From: Nostoc sp. FACHB-280
Lineage (GTDB): Bacteria; Cyanobacteriota; Cyanobacteriia; Cyanobacteriales; Nostocaceae
Assembly: GCF_014697615.1 (NCBI RefSeq)
Contig: NZ_JACJSD010000004.1
Coordinates: forward strand, 62,001-126,000
DNA length: 64,000 bases
Reading direction: 5' to 3'
Below, one piece after another: positions 43,560 to 50,901 of the stretch (within the stretch, counting starts at the first letter, position 1; each line of letters opens with the position of its first letter). The position numbers and the translations under genes are program-made. The notes beneath the pieces were generated by a model, which was given only the letters and a program-made list of their open reading frames with translations, did no database searches and had not been told where the DNA came from.

Positions 43560-44333
43560 ATGGATGTAATACCAGCAATTGATTTACTTGAAGGTCGTTG
43601 TGTGCGACTGTATCAGGGAGATTATGAAAAATCCCAAGTTTTTAGTGAAAATCCTGTTGATGTGGCTAAACAATGGGTAGATCAAGGTGCAACTCGCTTG
43701 CACTTGGTTGATTTAGATGGTGCAAAAGCGGGTAAAGTAGTAAACTTGAAAGCGATCGCAGCGATCGCTCAAGCAATATCAGTACCAATTGAAATCGGTG
43801 GTGGATTGCGCGATCACTCTAGTGTGCAGCAAGTGTTTAACTTGGGTGTACAATGGGCAATTCTGGGGACTGTCGCCGTCGAACAACCACAGCTAGTCCA
43901 AGAACTCTGCCAAGAATTTCCCCAAAAAATTATCATTGGTATTGATGCGCGGAATGGGAAAGTAGCCACCCGTGGTTGGTTAGAAACTTCGGAAGTTTTA
44001 GCCACCCAACTAGCTGTGCGAATGCAAGAATTAGGTGCAGCAGCCATTATCTACACAGATATTCACCGTGATGGTACTCTTAGTGGCCCCAACATTGAAG
44101 CATTACGCGAACTCGCCAATGCGATTTCCATCCCAGTAATTGCTTCTGGCGGTGTGAGTTCGGTAACTGATTTGTTGAGTTTATTAGCCTTAGAACCACT
44201 AGGTGTCACAGGTGCAATTGTGGGACGTGCTTTGTATACTGGCGATATTTTACTCAAAGAAGCACTACGAGCGATCGGCCCAGGACGCATTCAAGATATA
44301 CCACCCAATCTTGGCTTTTCTTCCTTTGCTTAA
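43560..44333 (+). CDS. hisA: HisA, phosphoribosylformimino-5-aminoimidazole carboxamide ribotide isomerase
   Basis: The 257-residue TIM barrel begins [22 protein letters not shown] with the first catalytic Asp (AID), has [10 protein letters not shown] (phosphate site), the second catalytic Asp in [15 protein letters not shown], and [10 protein letters not shown]. It performs the fourth step of histidine synthesis (ProFAR to PRFAR). All motifs are intact; length is normal. No other his gene is adjacent, as usual in cyanobacteria. A MITE is the nearest element upstream. Confidence 0.95.
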   Translation: MDVIPAIDLLEGRCVRLYQGDYEKSQVFSENPVDVAKQWVDQGATRLHLVDLDGAKAGKVVNLKAIAAIAQAISVPIEIGGGLRDHSSVQQVFNLGVQWAILGTVAVEQPQLVQELCQEFPQKIIIGIDARNGKVATRGWLETSEVLATQLAVRMQELGAAAIIYTDIHRDGTLSGPNIEALRELANAISIPVIASGGVSSVTDLLSLLALEPLGVTGAIVGRALYTGDILLKEALRAIGPGRIQDIPPNLGFSSFA

Positions 44334-44401
44334 CAATAGCTTCGATGCAAAATCGCGGCTAAACAAACTCATACTAAGTTGCTTTCAATAGTTCCAACAA
44401 G

Positions 44402-44427
44402 TAGAGACGTTGTGTACAACGTCTCTA
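44402..44427. repeat. Palindrome, TAGAGACGT family, copy 2
   Basis: TAGAGACGTTGT and ACAACGTCTCTA with a GT centre; near-identical to 4170-4197. It lies 70 bases after hisA. Confidence 0.8.
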
Positions 44428-44498
44428 ATTTCCGGAATTGCTATTTACACTGTTGGAGTTAAAGTAGTAAAGATTTTACGAACAATCAGTGTGATCTT

Positions 44499-44624
44499 AT
44501 GCCTCGTCAAAAACCCCGTAATAACGGTAAGCCAAGTAAAACAGAACCTGGTGCTACTCGGTTTATTGGCAAAATTGACAAAATCAATCAACAGAACTCG
44601 AACGAAATTAATAAACCAGAATAG
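44499..44624 (+). CDS. Small basic protein with NNGKPSKTEP motif (41 residues)
   Basis: An ATG at 44499 opens a 41-residue frame starting MPRQKPRNNGKPSKTEPGAT and ending NKPE; it is too short for usual cut-offs. The evidence that it is real is a second small frame at 44825-44938 with the same core, RKKPLNNGKPNKTEP. The shared core is conserved while flanks differ. A terminator hairpin (44709-44739) follows. It is polar and basic, with no span; a nucleic-acid- or filament-binding role would be a guess. No strong ribosome-binding site is visible. The coiled-coil genes lie close by on the other strand. Confidence 0.6.
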   Translation: MPRQKPRNNGKPSKTEPGATRFIGKIDKINQQNSNEINKPE

Positions 44625-44708
44625 TTTTTTATAAAACTTCAATAAGTTATAACAAGCACATTTACTAAAACTTTTAATTTTCTACAATATTGGGTTTCTT
44701 CTCTGTCT

Positions 44709-44739
44709 AGAGGCGCAAGTATAATCGCGTCTCTTTTTT
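44709..44739 (+). terminator. Terminator after the first small-protein gene
   Basis: AGAGGCGC (44709-44716) pairs with GCGTCTCT (44727-44734, one mismatch), followed by six T. It resembles the arms of the TAGAGACGT palindromes. Confidence 0.7.
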
Positions 44740-44824
44740 ATTTTTATATGTAAATTTTTTAACTAATTTCTGGATTCAGTAATATTCTTGTTGTATGTCA
44801 ATATAGAGTTAATTCCACAGTATT

Positions 44825-44938
44825 ATGTCTAACCAAAAATCAAACACCAACCCCCAACCCAACAAAAAATCTAATGAAAGCGCAACTCCTCGTAAGAAAC
44901 CTCTGAACAATGGTAAACCCAATAAAACCGAACCCTGA
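44825..44938 (+). CDS. Small basic protein with NNGKPNKTEP motif (37 residues)
   Basis: The frame from ATG 44825 to TGA 44938 encodes 37 residues, rich in Asn, Lys and Pro, ending RKKPLNNGKPNKTEP. It is a paralogue of the product of 44499-44624; the match covers the last 15 residues here and the first 17 there. The TAGAGACGT palindrome at 44977-45005 follows and could terminate transcription from both sides, as the coiled-coil gene at 45015 converges. Function unknown. Confidence 0.6.
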   Translation: MSNQKSNTNPQPNKKSNESATPRKKPLNNGKPNKTEP

Positions 44939-44976
44939 TTATCAATAATCATTTATTACAAATTATGCCTAAAAAG

Positions 44977-45005
44977 TAGAGACGTAATCACTAATTACGT
45001 CTCTA
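44977..45005. repeat. Palindrome, TAGAGACGT family, copy 3
   Basis: TAGAGACGTAAT and ATTACGTCTCTA around a 5-base loop, between two convergent genes. The inner part of the stem differs from copies 1 and 2 but stays complementary. Confidence 0.8.
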
Positions 45006-45014
45006 AATTAATGT

Positions 45015-46100
45015 CTATTTATTCTTCACCTGACTTTTTGCTTGTTCTAATGCAATCTCTTTAATTGCTTGGTAAGAATTGACATTTGCAGTTCCTTCAA
45101 TCGCCTTAACTGCCAAATCTTGAACTTGTTTCAGTGCAGAGTCTAATTGTTTAGATAGATTTTGAATGCGTGTTTCTTGATTAGTGATGGTTTGTTCTAG
45201 AGATTGTAATCTTTGCTCATAGAAACGCTTTTGCCCTTCGACTTCTTTTGCATATAAATCAGCTTTTACTTTAGCTTGGTAATGAGCAATTCCTTTACCT
45301 TCTTCTGTAGCTTTTTTGATGGCTGCTTCTTTCTCTTTCGGAAATGCTTCTACCTTTGCTTTCGCTTCTTCAAATTGCTTTTCGCGTTCTGAGATTTGTT
45401 TTTCCTTTTCAGCCCATTGCTTTTCTGTTTCTTGCTGAAATTCTTCTAATTGTTTATATAAAGTTTTTTGAGCTTGTTCATATTCATCAGATTCTAGCTT
45501 GCGTTGCAGTTCCAAATCATATTTGTACTCGGCTGTATCTCGCTGTCGGGTTTTATTTAAATTATCATTGCGTTCTTTGATTGATTGCTTATATTCATCC
45601 TGTTCTTTTTGCCAAGCAATGCGTTGCTCAAGTATTTCTTGGGATAATATTTCATAACGCTGATTATATTCTTCCTGATATGCCTTAGAATTATCTTCAT
45701 AAGCTGTAATCAGAGTATCTAAAGTATCTTCGCCAACTTCTAAATTATGTAATTGTTTTAATGCGGTAGTTTCTGTTTCTACAGATTGTCTAATTTCCCC
45801 TAATTTAGAAGCTTGTGTTGTTAACTGTTCTGATAACTCATTTGCCGCACTACCAAAACCCAATTGAATTTTAGCTAAACTTTCAATTGTATAATTCATC
45901 TTTTGTTGGATAGTTGCAGGCTGAGTCATAGTTATAATTGTATTTTGTTCTACTTTTGGCTTTTCTACGTTGGTATTTTGATTTGCTTTTAAAGCCTGAT
46001 TTAGTTGAGTTTTTAACCCTGATGTTTCTTTGGACAACTCTTCATAAGCTTGCAAAATTTCCGCTTTAGTATTCTTATCTGTGAGTTTTTTACTAGCCAT
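45015..46100 (-). CDS. Coiled-coil protein, LfiB-like filament candidate
   Basis: The 361-residue product is almost wholly alpha-helical and charged, with heptad-rich coiled coil from about residue 100 to 335 (many EQ/EK/KE repeats, e.g. EKQWAEKEKQISEREKQFEE). The N-terminus KKLTDKNTKAEILQAYEELSKE is a motif I associate with cyanobacterial coiled-coil proteins. It is a paralogue of the next gene upstream. In Anabaena PCC 7120 the pair alr4504/alr4505 (LfiA/LfiB), which co-assemble into long filaments, is as I recall next to and divergent from the sphR homologue all4503; the same layout is seen here. A filament role is therefore inference from synteny and shape. Confidence 0.8.
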   Translation of the reverse strand: MASKKLTDKNTKAEILQAYEELSKETSGLKTQLNQALKANQNTNVEKPKVEQNTIITMTQPATIQQKMNYTIESLAKIQLGFGSAANELSEQLTTQASKLGEIRQSVETETTALKQLHNLEVGEDTLDTLITAYEDNSKAYQEEYNQRYEILSQEILEQRIAWQKEQDEYKQSIKERNDNLNKTRQRDTAEYKYDLELQRKLESDEYEQAQKTLYKQLEEFQQETEKQWAEKEKQISEREKQFEEAKAKVEAFPKEKEAAIKKATEEGKGIAHYQAKVKADLYAKEVEGQKRFYEQRLQSLEQTITNQETRIQNLSKQLDSALKQVQDLAVKAIEGTANVNSYQAIKEIALEQAKSQVKNK

Positions 46101-46142
46101 ATTTAACCTCCAATGATTCTAAATTACTCAGATAAGAATTAT

Positions 46143-47132
46143 CTATTTAGCAGCAGAATTACCAAAAGCTCTCATAGCTAAATCTTGCGCTTGCTTCAGA
46201 GTTGCTTGTAATTGGGTAGAAATACTTTCGATTTGCTCAGTTTGCTTAGTAATTGTCTGTTCTAAGCCTTGGATTTTGAGTTCATAGCTTTGCTTGGTAG
46301 ATTCCCATTCTTTCTCAAACAAATCAGCTTCAATTTTGGCTTTTTGACTAGTTCCTTTAATTGCTTCTTCTCGCGCCTTTTTCACTGCTTCTTCCAACTC
46401 AGTGGGGAAAGCTGCGACTTTTTGCTGATATTCTTTGAATAAAGCTTGATTATTAGATAGAACTTTCTCCCGTTCAGTCCAGTCTTTTTCTTTTTCCTGT
46501 GTCTTTTCTTGGATATCTCTTTCTGAGTTGCGTTTCTTGGCTTCGTAAGCATCAGTGTTGAGTTTACGAGTAGTTTCTAATTTATATTGATATTCTTCTT
46601 GTTCTTGTTGACGTTCTTTATTAGTAGAATCATTGTATGTGGTGACTGCTTCTTCATACTCTGACTGTTCTTTTTGCCATTCTTTACGTTTGAGAGCAAT
46701 TTCTTTTTCAATAGATTCTTTTTTACTGGCGGTATCTTGTTCTAAAGTTTTTAACTTTTCTTGATGTTCTTGAGTGAGAATATCTAATGTATCTGCAACA
46801 ATTCTAATTCTTTGTAGTTCTTGAAGGTTTTGAGTGGCAATTTCTATCGCTCGGTTTAGTTCATCTAATTTGGAATTTTCTTTCGCCAGTTTTTCGGAGA
46901 GAGAGGTGACAATACTACCAAATTCTAGTTGTAAATCGGCTAAACCTTTAACAATACTATCAACTGTATATGTAGAAGCCGCAGTTAAAATTTCTTGGTT
47001 TTTGATTTTTTCAGCTTCTTCTTGTTTAGTGGCAATTTTTGATTCTAATTTTTTTTGTTCAGCTAAAATTTGTTGAAATGCTTGCATGAGTTGCTGTTTA
47101 CTGTCTTTAACTGCAACTGAAGTCATACTCAA
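46143..47132 (-). CDS. Coiled-coil protein, LfiA-like filament candidate
   Basis: The 329-residue product shares its layout and several blocks with the downstream neighbour: LADLQLEFGSIVTSLSEKL against LAKIQLGFGSAANELSEQL, RKEWQKEQSEYEEAV, KVAAFPTELEEAVKKA, and a C-terminal SISTQLQATLKQAQDLAMRA. It lacks the longer N- and C-terminal tails of that protein. Coiled coil spans about residues 90-315. The two genes are 42 bases apart on one strand, so they form an operon and probably a hetero-oligomer. It is divergent from sphR, as are the LfiA/LfiB genes of Anabaena by my recollection. Confidence 0.8.
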   Translation of the reverse strand: MSMTSVAVKDSKQQLMQAFQQILAEQKKLESKIATKQEEAEKIKNQEILTAASTYTVDSIVKGLADLQLEFGSIVTSLSEKLAKENSKLDELNRAIEIATQNLQELQRIRIVADTLDILTQEHQEKLKTLEQDTASKKESIEKEIALKRKEWQKEQSEYEEAVTTYNDSTNKERQQEQEEYQYKLETTRKLNTDAYEAKKRNSERDIQEKTQEKEKDWTEREKVLSNNQALFKEYQQKVAAFPTELEEAVKKAREEAIKGTSQKAKIEADLFEKEWESTKQSYELKIQGLEQTITKQTEQIESISTQLQATLKQAQDLAMRAFGNSAAK

Positions 47133-47760
47133 ACTCCCTTAATTAGCAATGAATTGATTGGGTAGCAAACCATACCAATAGCTACCCTATGCAGACATCA
47201 GAGTAACCTTTAAAACCATGATTTTTGTTCAGTACAAATACTGGAATGAAGAAATGCAGAAAATCAAGTACGATATCAATTAACCGTACTGTTTTTTTGT
47301 TGGTATGGCTTCTATTAGCAATAGGCAGGAGGCAGAAGGCAAAAGTCTTACTTTGCCTAGCATTCGTGCTTTTTAGATGTTTTCACCTAATACTGCGATC
47401 GCTTGTATATAGTAAATTTGTACTAATAAGTATACTCAAACTCTCTTGCCCTTGTCAAGAGAGAGTGATGGCTGACGTGAAAAGCTTGTTTTTCGGCAAT
47501 GTAGCAGTGTAGAATCACCTAGTCTGCAACTAGTAGCAGATAACAGCAAACTCCATAACACTTGAGTGTGAAGTTTGACAACGAGTTTTTTGCTAATATG
47601 CAACAAACTTGCTTTATAATGTTTTGTAGACATGACTGTTATATATGTTACTTTTTGCAAAGTAATTTGCTCAGGTGCGACAGTGAATGCACCGAAAGAT
47701 TAGATAATTGACTCGTTTCTCAATATTGATACAAGCACAGGGCAGACTTTTGTGATATCA
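47133..47760. other. Divergent promoter interval, 0.63 kb
   Basis: This spacer separates the coiled-coil operon from sphR. It holds a short heptamer array (GGCAGGA, GGCAGAA near 47324-47340) and a hairpin ACTCTCTTG/CAAGAGAGAGT near 47428-47465. I found no CTTAACCT-type Pho box before sphR and no protein gene. Confidence 0.5.
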
Positions 47761-48513
47761 ATGTACACCAGTGAATCGACCAAGTATTCTGCCAGAGCAG
47801 ATATCGGACACACAAGTCAGATTCTAGTGGTAGAAGATGAAGAATTAATCCAAGAGATGCTATCTGTAGCATTGGAAGAGGAAGGTTACGGGGTCGTAAC
47901 AGCGCCAGATGGAAGGGTTGCGATCGAGTATCTCAAAAGTGTTGAACCCAACTCCGGTGAGTTCCCCTTTGATTTGGTGATTCTTGACTTGATGTTGCCG
48001 CAAATCAATGGTTTAGATATTTGTCGCTTGCTGCGCCATCAAGGCAATCCAGTACCGATTTTGATGCTGAGTGCCAAGGGAAGTGAAACCGATCGCGTGT
48101 TGGGTTTAGAAGTTGGCGCAGATGACTATCTCACCAAACCATTTAGTATGCGGGAATTAGTGGCTCGTTGTCGCGCCTTGCTGCGTCGTCAACGTTTAAG
48201 CACTTTACCGCAATTACCAGTTCTGAAATACAAAGACGTGACCTTAAACCCCCAAGAATGTCGAGTATTAGTCCGGGGTCAAGAAGTCAATCTTTCCCCC
48301 AAAGAATTTCGGTTGTTGGAATTGTTTATGAGTTATGCGCGGCGAGTTTGGTCGCGGGAACAGTTGTTAGATCAGGTTTGGGGGCCAGATTTCGTTGGCG
48401 ATAGCAAGACTGTAGATGTTCACATTCGCTGGTTGCGGGAGAAGTTAGAGTTAGACCCTAGCCACCCCGAATATATTGTGACTGTAAGAGGATTTGGCTA
48501 TCGTTTCGGATAA
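47761..48513 (+). CDS. sphR: SphR (PhoB-type) phosphate response regulator
   Basis: I use the ATG at 47761 (MYTSESTKYSA, 250 residues); a GTG nine bases before is possible. A polar N-terminal extension of about 20 residues precedes the receiver domain (ILVVEDEELIQEML, phospho-acceptor in LVILDLMLPQ, YLTKPFSMREL) and the OmpR/PhoB winged helix (NLSPKEFRLLELF, VDVHIRWLREKLE, VRGFGYRFG). Followed by a kinase and PhoU, it fits SphR, which binds Pho boxes when phosphate is short. Target-like boxes occur before phoX (50832) and the PstS/SphX gene (30582). Confidence 0.88.
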   Translation: MYTSESTKYSARADIGHTSQILVVEDEELIQEMLSVALEEEGYGVVTAPDGRVAIEYLKSVEPNSGEFPFDLVILDLMLPQINGLDICRLLRHQGNPVPILMLSAKGSETDRVLGLEVGADDYLTKPFSMRELVARCRALLRRQRLSTLPQLPVLKYKDVTLNPQECRVLVRGQEVNLSPKEFRLLELFMSYARRVWSREQLLDQVWGPDFVGDSKTVDVHIRWLREKLELDPSHPEYIVTVRGFGYRFG

Positions 48514-48573
48514 TTGGTGAAGATAGTTGTTAGTTTTTATTAATCACGACGCAACTAGCAACTGGGACTCACA

Positions 48574-49899
48574 ATGTTCTTATTGGGATTAATTCTAGGT
48601 TTGGCGGTAGGTATTGGGTTTTGGATTTGGCAACAGATTCAATTAAACCGTTACCTGGGGAGAGTTCTTCAACCCTACTCTAGTTCGACGGATGTAGCTC
48701 TACCGCTATTACCTCGTTTGCGTCAGGAAATCAAGACATTACAACAGCAGCGCCAAGATTTACAGCAATCTCTACAAACTTATCAAGACCTATTGGATTT
48801 TGCACCGATAGGATATTTGCAAGTAGATGAAGAAAATCAATTGCTGTGGTGCAACGAACAAGCACGAGAAATTTTATATCTGCAAAGATGGCAACCGGGG
48901 CAAGTGCGCTTGTTGTTAGAGTTGGTACGGTCGTATGAATTAGATCGGTTGGTGGAACAAACACGCGATCGCCAAAAACCCCAAACCAAAGAGTGGTTAT
49001 TTCATCCCTCATCCGACAATCCAGCCGAACTACCTACAATCAAGTCTATGACCTTACGCGCCTCTGGCTTGCCCTTACCCAACGGTCAAGTAGGCGTATT
49101 TTTAGAAAATCGTCAACCACTTTTAGACGTAAATCAAGAACGCGATCGCTCATTTTCTGATTTAGCCCATGAACTCAGAACACCCTTAACTTCCATTCGC
49201 CTGGTTGCAGAAACCTTACAACATCGCCTAGAACCACCCTTAAACCGTTGGGTTGACCGCTTGATGCAAGAAGTTGACCGATTGATTAGCTTAGTCCAAG
49301 GCTGGTTAGAACTAACGCAAATCGAAGCTAACCCAACTATACAACTGCATTTAGAACCAGTGGAAGTGCGATCGCTGATTACATCAGTTTGGGAAACCTT
49401 AGAACCCTTAGCACAAAGACAACACCTGTCACTTCACTATTCTGGGCCGGAAGATATTTGGGTAAAAGCTGATCAAGCCAGAATTTATCAAGTTTTTCTC
49501 AATTTGCTTGACAATAGTATTAAATACAGTTCTCCTAGCACCAACATTCAAGTAGAAGCCAAGATTAAATTTTCAGTAGATAATCATCAAAATAATTCTA
49601 TACCCCCCTTCTTAGAAGTAAATTTAATTGATTCCGGTACAGGTTTTTCCGAAGCAGATTTACCGCATATTTTTGAGCGATTTTATCGGGGAGATAAAGC
49701 CAGAACACACTCGCCCTTACAAGACAATTCCATTGGTTCTATTGTCGGTAATGGTTTGGGTTTAGCGATCGTCCGGCAAATTCTCTTAGCACATGGTGGT
49801 TCCATTAAAGCCATGAACCATCCCCAAACAGGAGGGGCTTGGATGCAACTAACCCTCCCCGAAGTGGTGGCGAACTCTCAAAGCCAAGATTATAGTTAA
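48574..49899 (+). CDS. sphS: SphS (PhoR-type) phosphate sensor kinase
   Basis: The 441-residue product has one N-terminal membrane-type segment (MFLLGLILGLAVGIGFWIW), a coiled linker, a PAS domain (about 70-175, LLDFAPIGYLQVDEENQLLW), the H-box DLAHELRTPLTSIRLV, N-box (VFLNLLDNSIKYS), DSGTGF and GNGLGLAIV. The layout equals that of SphS/PhoR. It follows sphR after 60 bases and precedes phoU by 28, so the three probably form an operon. Signal input is expected through PhoU and the phosphate transporter rather than by a periplasmic domain, of which there is none. Confidence 0.9.
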   Translation: MFLLGLILGLAVGIGFWIWQQIQLNRYLGRVLQPYSSSTDVALPLLPRLRQEIKTLQQQRQDLQQSLQTYQDLLDFAPIGYLQVDEENQLLWCNEQAREILYLQRWQPGQVRLLLELVRSYELDRLVEQTRDRQKPQTKEWLFHPSSDNPAELPTIKSMTLRASGLPLPNGQVGVFLENRQPLLDVNQERDRSFSDLAHELRTPLTSIRLVAETLQHRLEPPLNRWVDRLMQEVDRLISLVQGWLELTQIEANPTIQLHLEPVEVRSLITSVWETLEPLAQRQHLSLHYSGPEDIWVKADQARIYQVFLNLLDNSIKYSSPSTNIQVEAKIKFSVDNHQNNSIPPFLEVNLIDSGTGFSEADLPHIFERFYRGDKARTHSPLQDNSIGSIVGNGLGLAIVRQILLAHGGSIKAMNHPQTGGAWMQLTLPEVVANSQSQDYS

Positions 49900-49927
49900 T
49901 AGTATCTTCACTTTTGAGAATACAAGT

Positions 49928-50593
49928 GTGGAAGCTGTCGTTTACAATTCCAACCCGGACAGTTCTCAGTTGGCGCGTGCCATCAGGCGCTTAGAACGAG
50001 ATGTTTTACGTATGGGAGCTTTGGTAGAACAATCATTTCGCCTCAGCCACCAAGCGTTATTTGCTCGTAACCTTACGGCTGCTGAAGAACTCCCCCAATT
50101 AGATAAAAAAATTGACCGTTTTTATAGACAAATAGAATCAGACTGTACAGCCATCATGACTCAAGCACCAACAGCCCAAGATTTGCGCTGTTTGAGTGCT
50201 TTCATGCAATTAGTCCGAGATTTAGAACGGATAGGAGATTATGCTAAAGATTTAGGCAAAATAGCAGTTAAACTTTTCCCTTATCCACCTCATACATCTT
50301 TACCAGAAATTGAAATCATGTCACACCATGCCCAGGCAATGTTAGCAACTAGCTTGGTAGCTTTGGCTGATTTAGATGAAGCTGGCGGACGGGGAATTAA
50401 GCACTTAGATGATGCGGTAGATAATGCTTACGATCGCCTTTATCAAACTTTAGCTCAACAACGGGATATTCCGGGAGTTGTGGAGCCAATTATTTTGTTG
50501 GCATTAGCAATTCGTTGTTTGGAACGGATGGCAGATCACGCTACTAATATTGGTCAGAGAGTAGCATATATTGTCACTGGTCAACGCGGTTAA
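49928..50593 (+). CDS. phoU: PhoU, negative regulator of phosphate signalling
   Basis: It starts at a GTG (49928), 28 bases after sphS. The 221-residue product is a pair of three-helix bundles typical of PhoU: first repeat LERDVLRMGALVEQSFRLS...LVRDLERIGDYAKDLGKIA, second repeat ...RCLERMADHATNIGQRVAYI. The (E/D)RIGD and ERMADHATN metal-binding motifs are intact. PhoU links the phosphate transporter to the kinase and keeps it inactive when phosphate is plentiful. A strong terminator follows at 50672. Confidence 0.92.
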   Translation: MEAVVYNSNPDSSQLARAIRRLERDVLRMGALVEQSFRLSHQALFARNLTAAEELPQLDKKIDRFYRQIESDCTAIMTQAPTAQDLRCLSAFMQLVRDLERIGDYAKDLGKIAVKLFPYPPHTSLPEIEIMSHHAQAMLATSLVALADLDEAGGRGIKHLDDAVDNAYDRLYQTLAQQRDIPGVVEPIILLALAIRCLERMADHATNIGQRVAYIVTGQRG

Positions 50594-50671
50594 CAATAAT
50601 TGATGAGAGATTTTTCCCAATTACTGAATTGATAATTTAGCAAATCTTTTGTTACTAAATACAACATAAAA

Positions 50672-50716
50672 AAATAGAGAATTGGGATATATAAAGTTCC
50701 AATTCTCTATTTTTTT
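50672..50716 (+). terminator. Terminator of the sphR-sphS-phoU operon
   Basis: AAATAGAGAATTGG pairs perfectly with CCAATTCTCTATTT around a 13-base loop and a run of T follows. Confidence 0.88.
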
Positions 50717-50731
50717 AGCTGAGGAATCAAA

Positions 50732-50764
50732 AGATCCCCGACTTCTTTAAGAAGTCGGGGATCT
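50732..50764. repeat. AGATCCCCGACTTCTT palindrome, copy 1
   Basis: The 15-bp arms AGATCCCCGACTTCT and AGAAGTCGGGGATCT are complementary. Near-identical copies lie at 57504-57536 and 57932-57964, all followed by GA. Confidence 0.88.
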
Positions 50765-50831
50765 GAACTGACTAGTATTTTGAACTACCAAAAAGTTAAA
50801 ACTTGCTTAACTGAGTTAGATTTCACTGAAT

Positions 50832-50861
50832 TTTTACCTATTCTTAACCTTAGCTGATTAG
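50832..50861 (+). promoter_or_regulatory. Predicted Pho box upstream of phoX
   Basis: 8-mers TTTTACCT, CTTAACCT and CTGATTAG are each separated by three bases, the 11-base spacing of cyanobacterial Pho boxes; the middle one is a perfect consensus. It ends 40 bases before the phoX ATG. SphR is encoded 2.3 kb upstream. Confidence 0.72.
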
Positions 50862-50901
50862 AGTATCGGAAATCACAGGAACTATCGCTTTACTGATATA
50901 A

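Noticed and set aside
47225-47512. 95-codon forward frame upstream of sphR
   Set aside because: It crosses a heptamer array, has low-complexity hydrophobic content and no ribosome-binding site.
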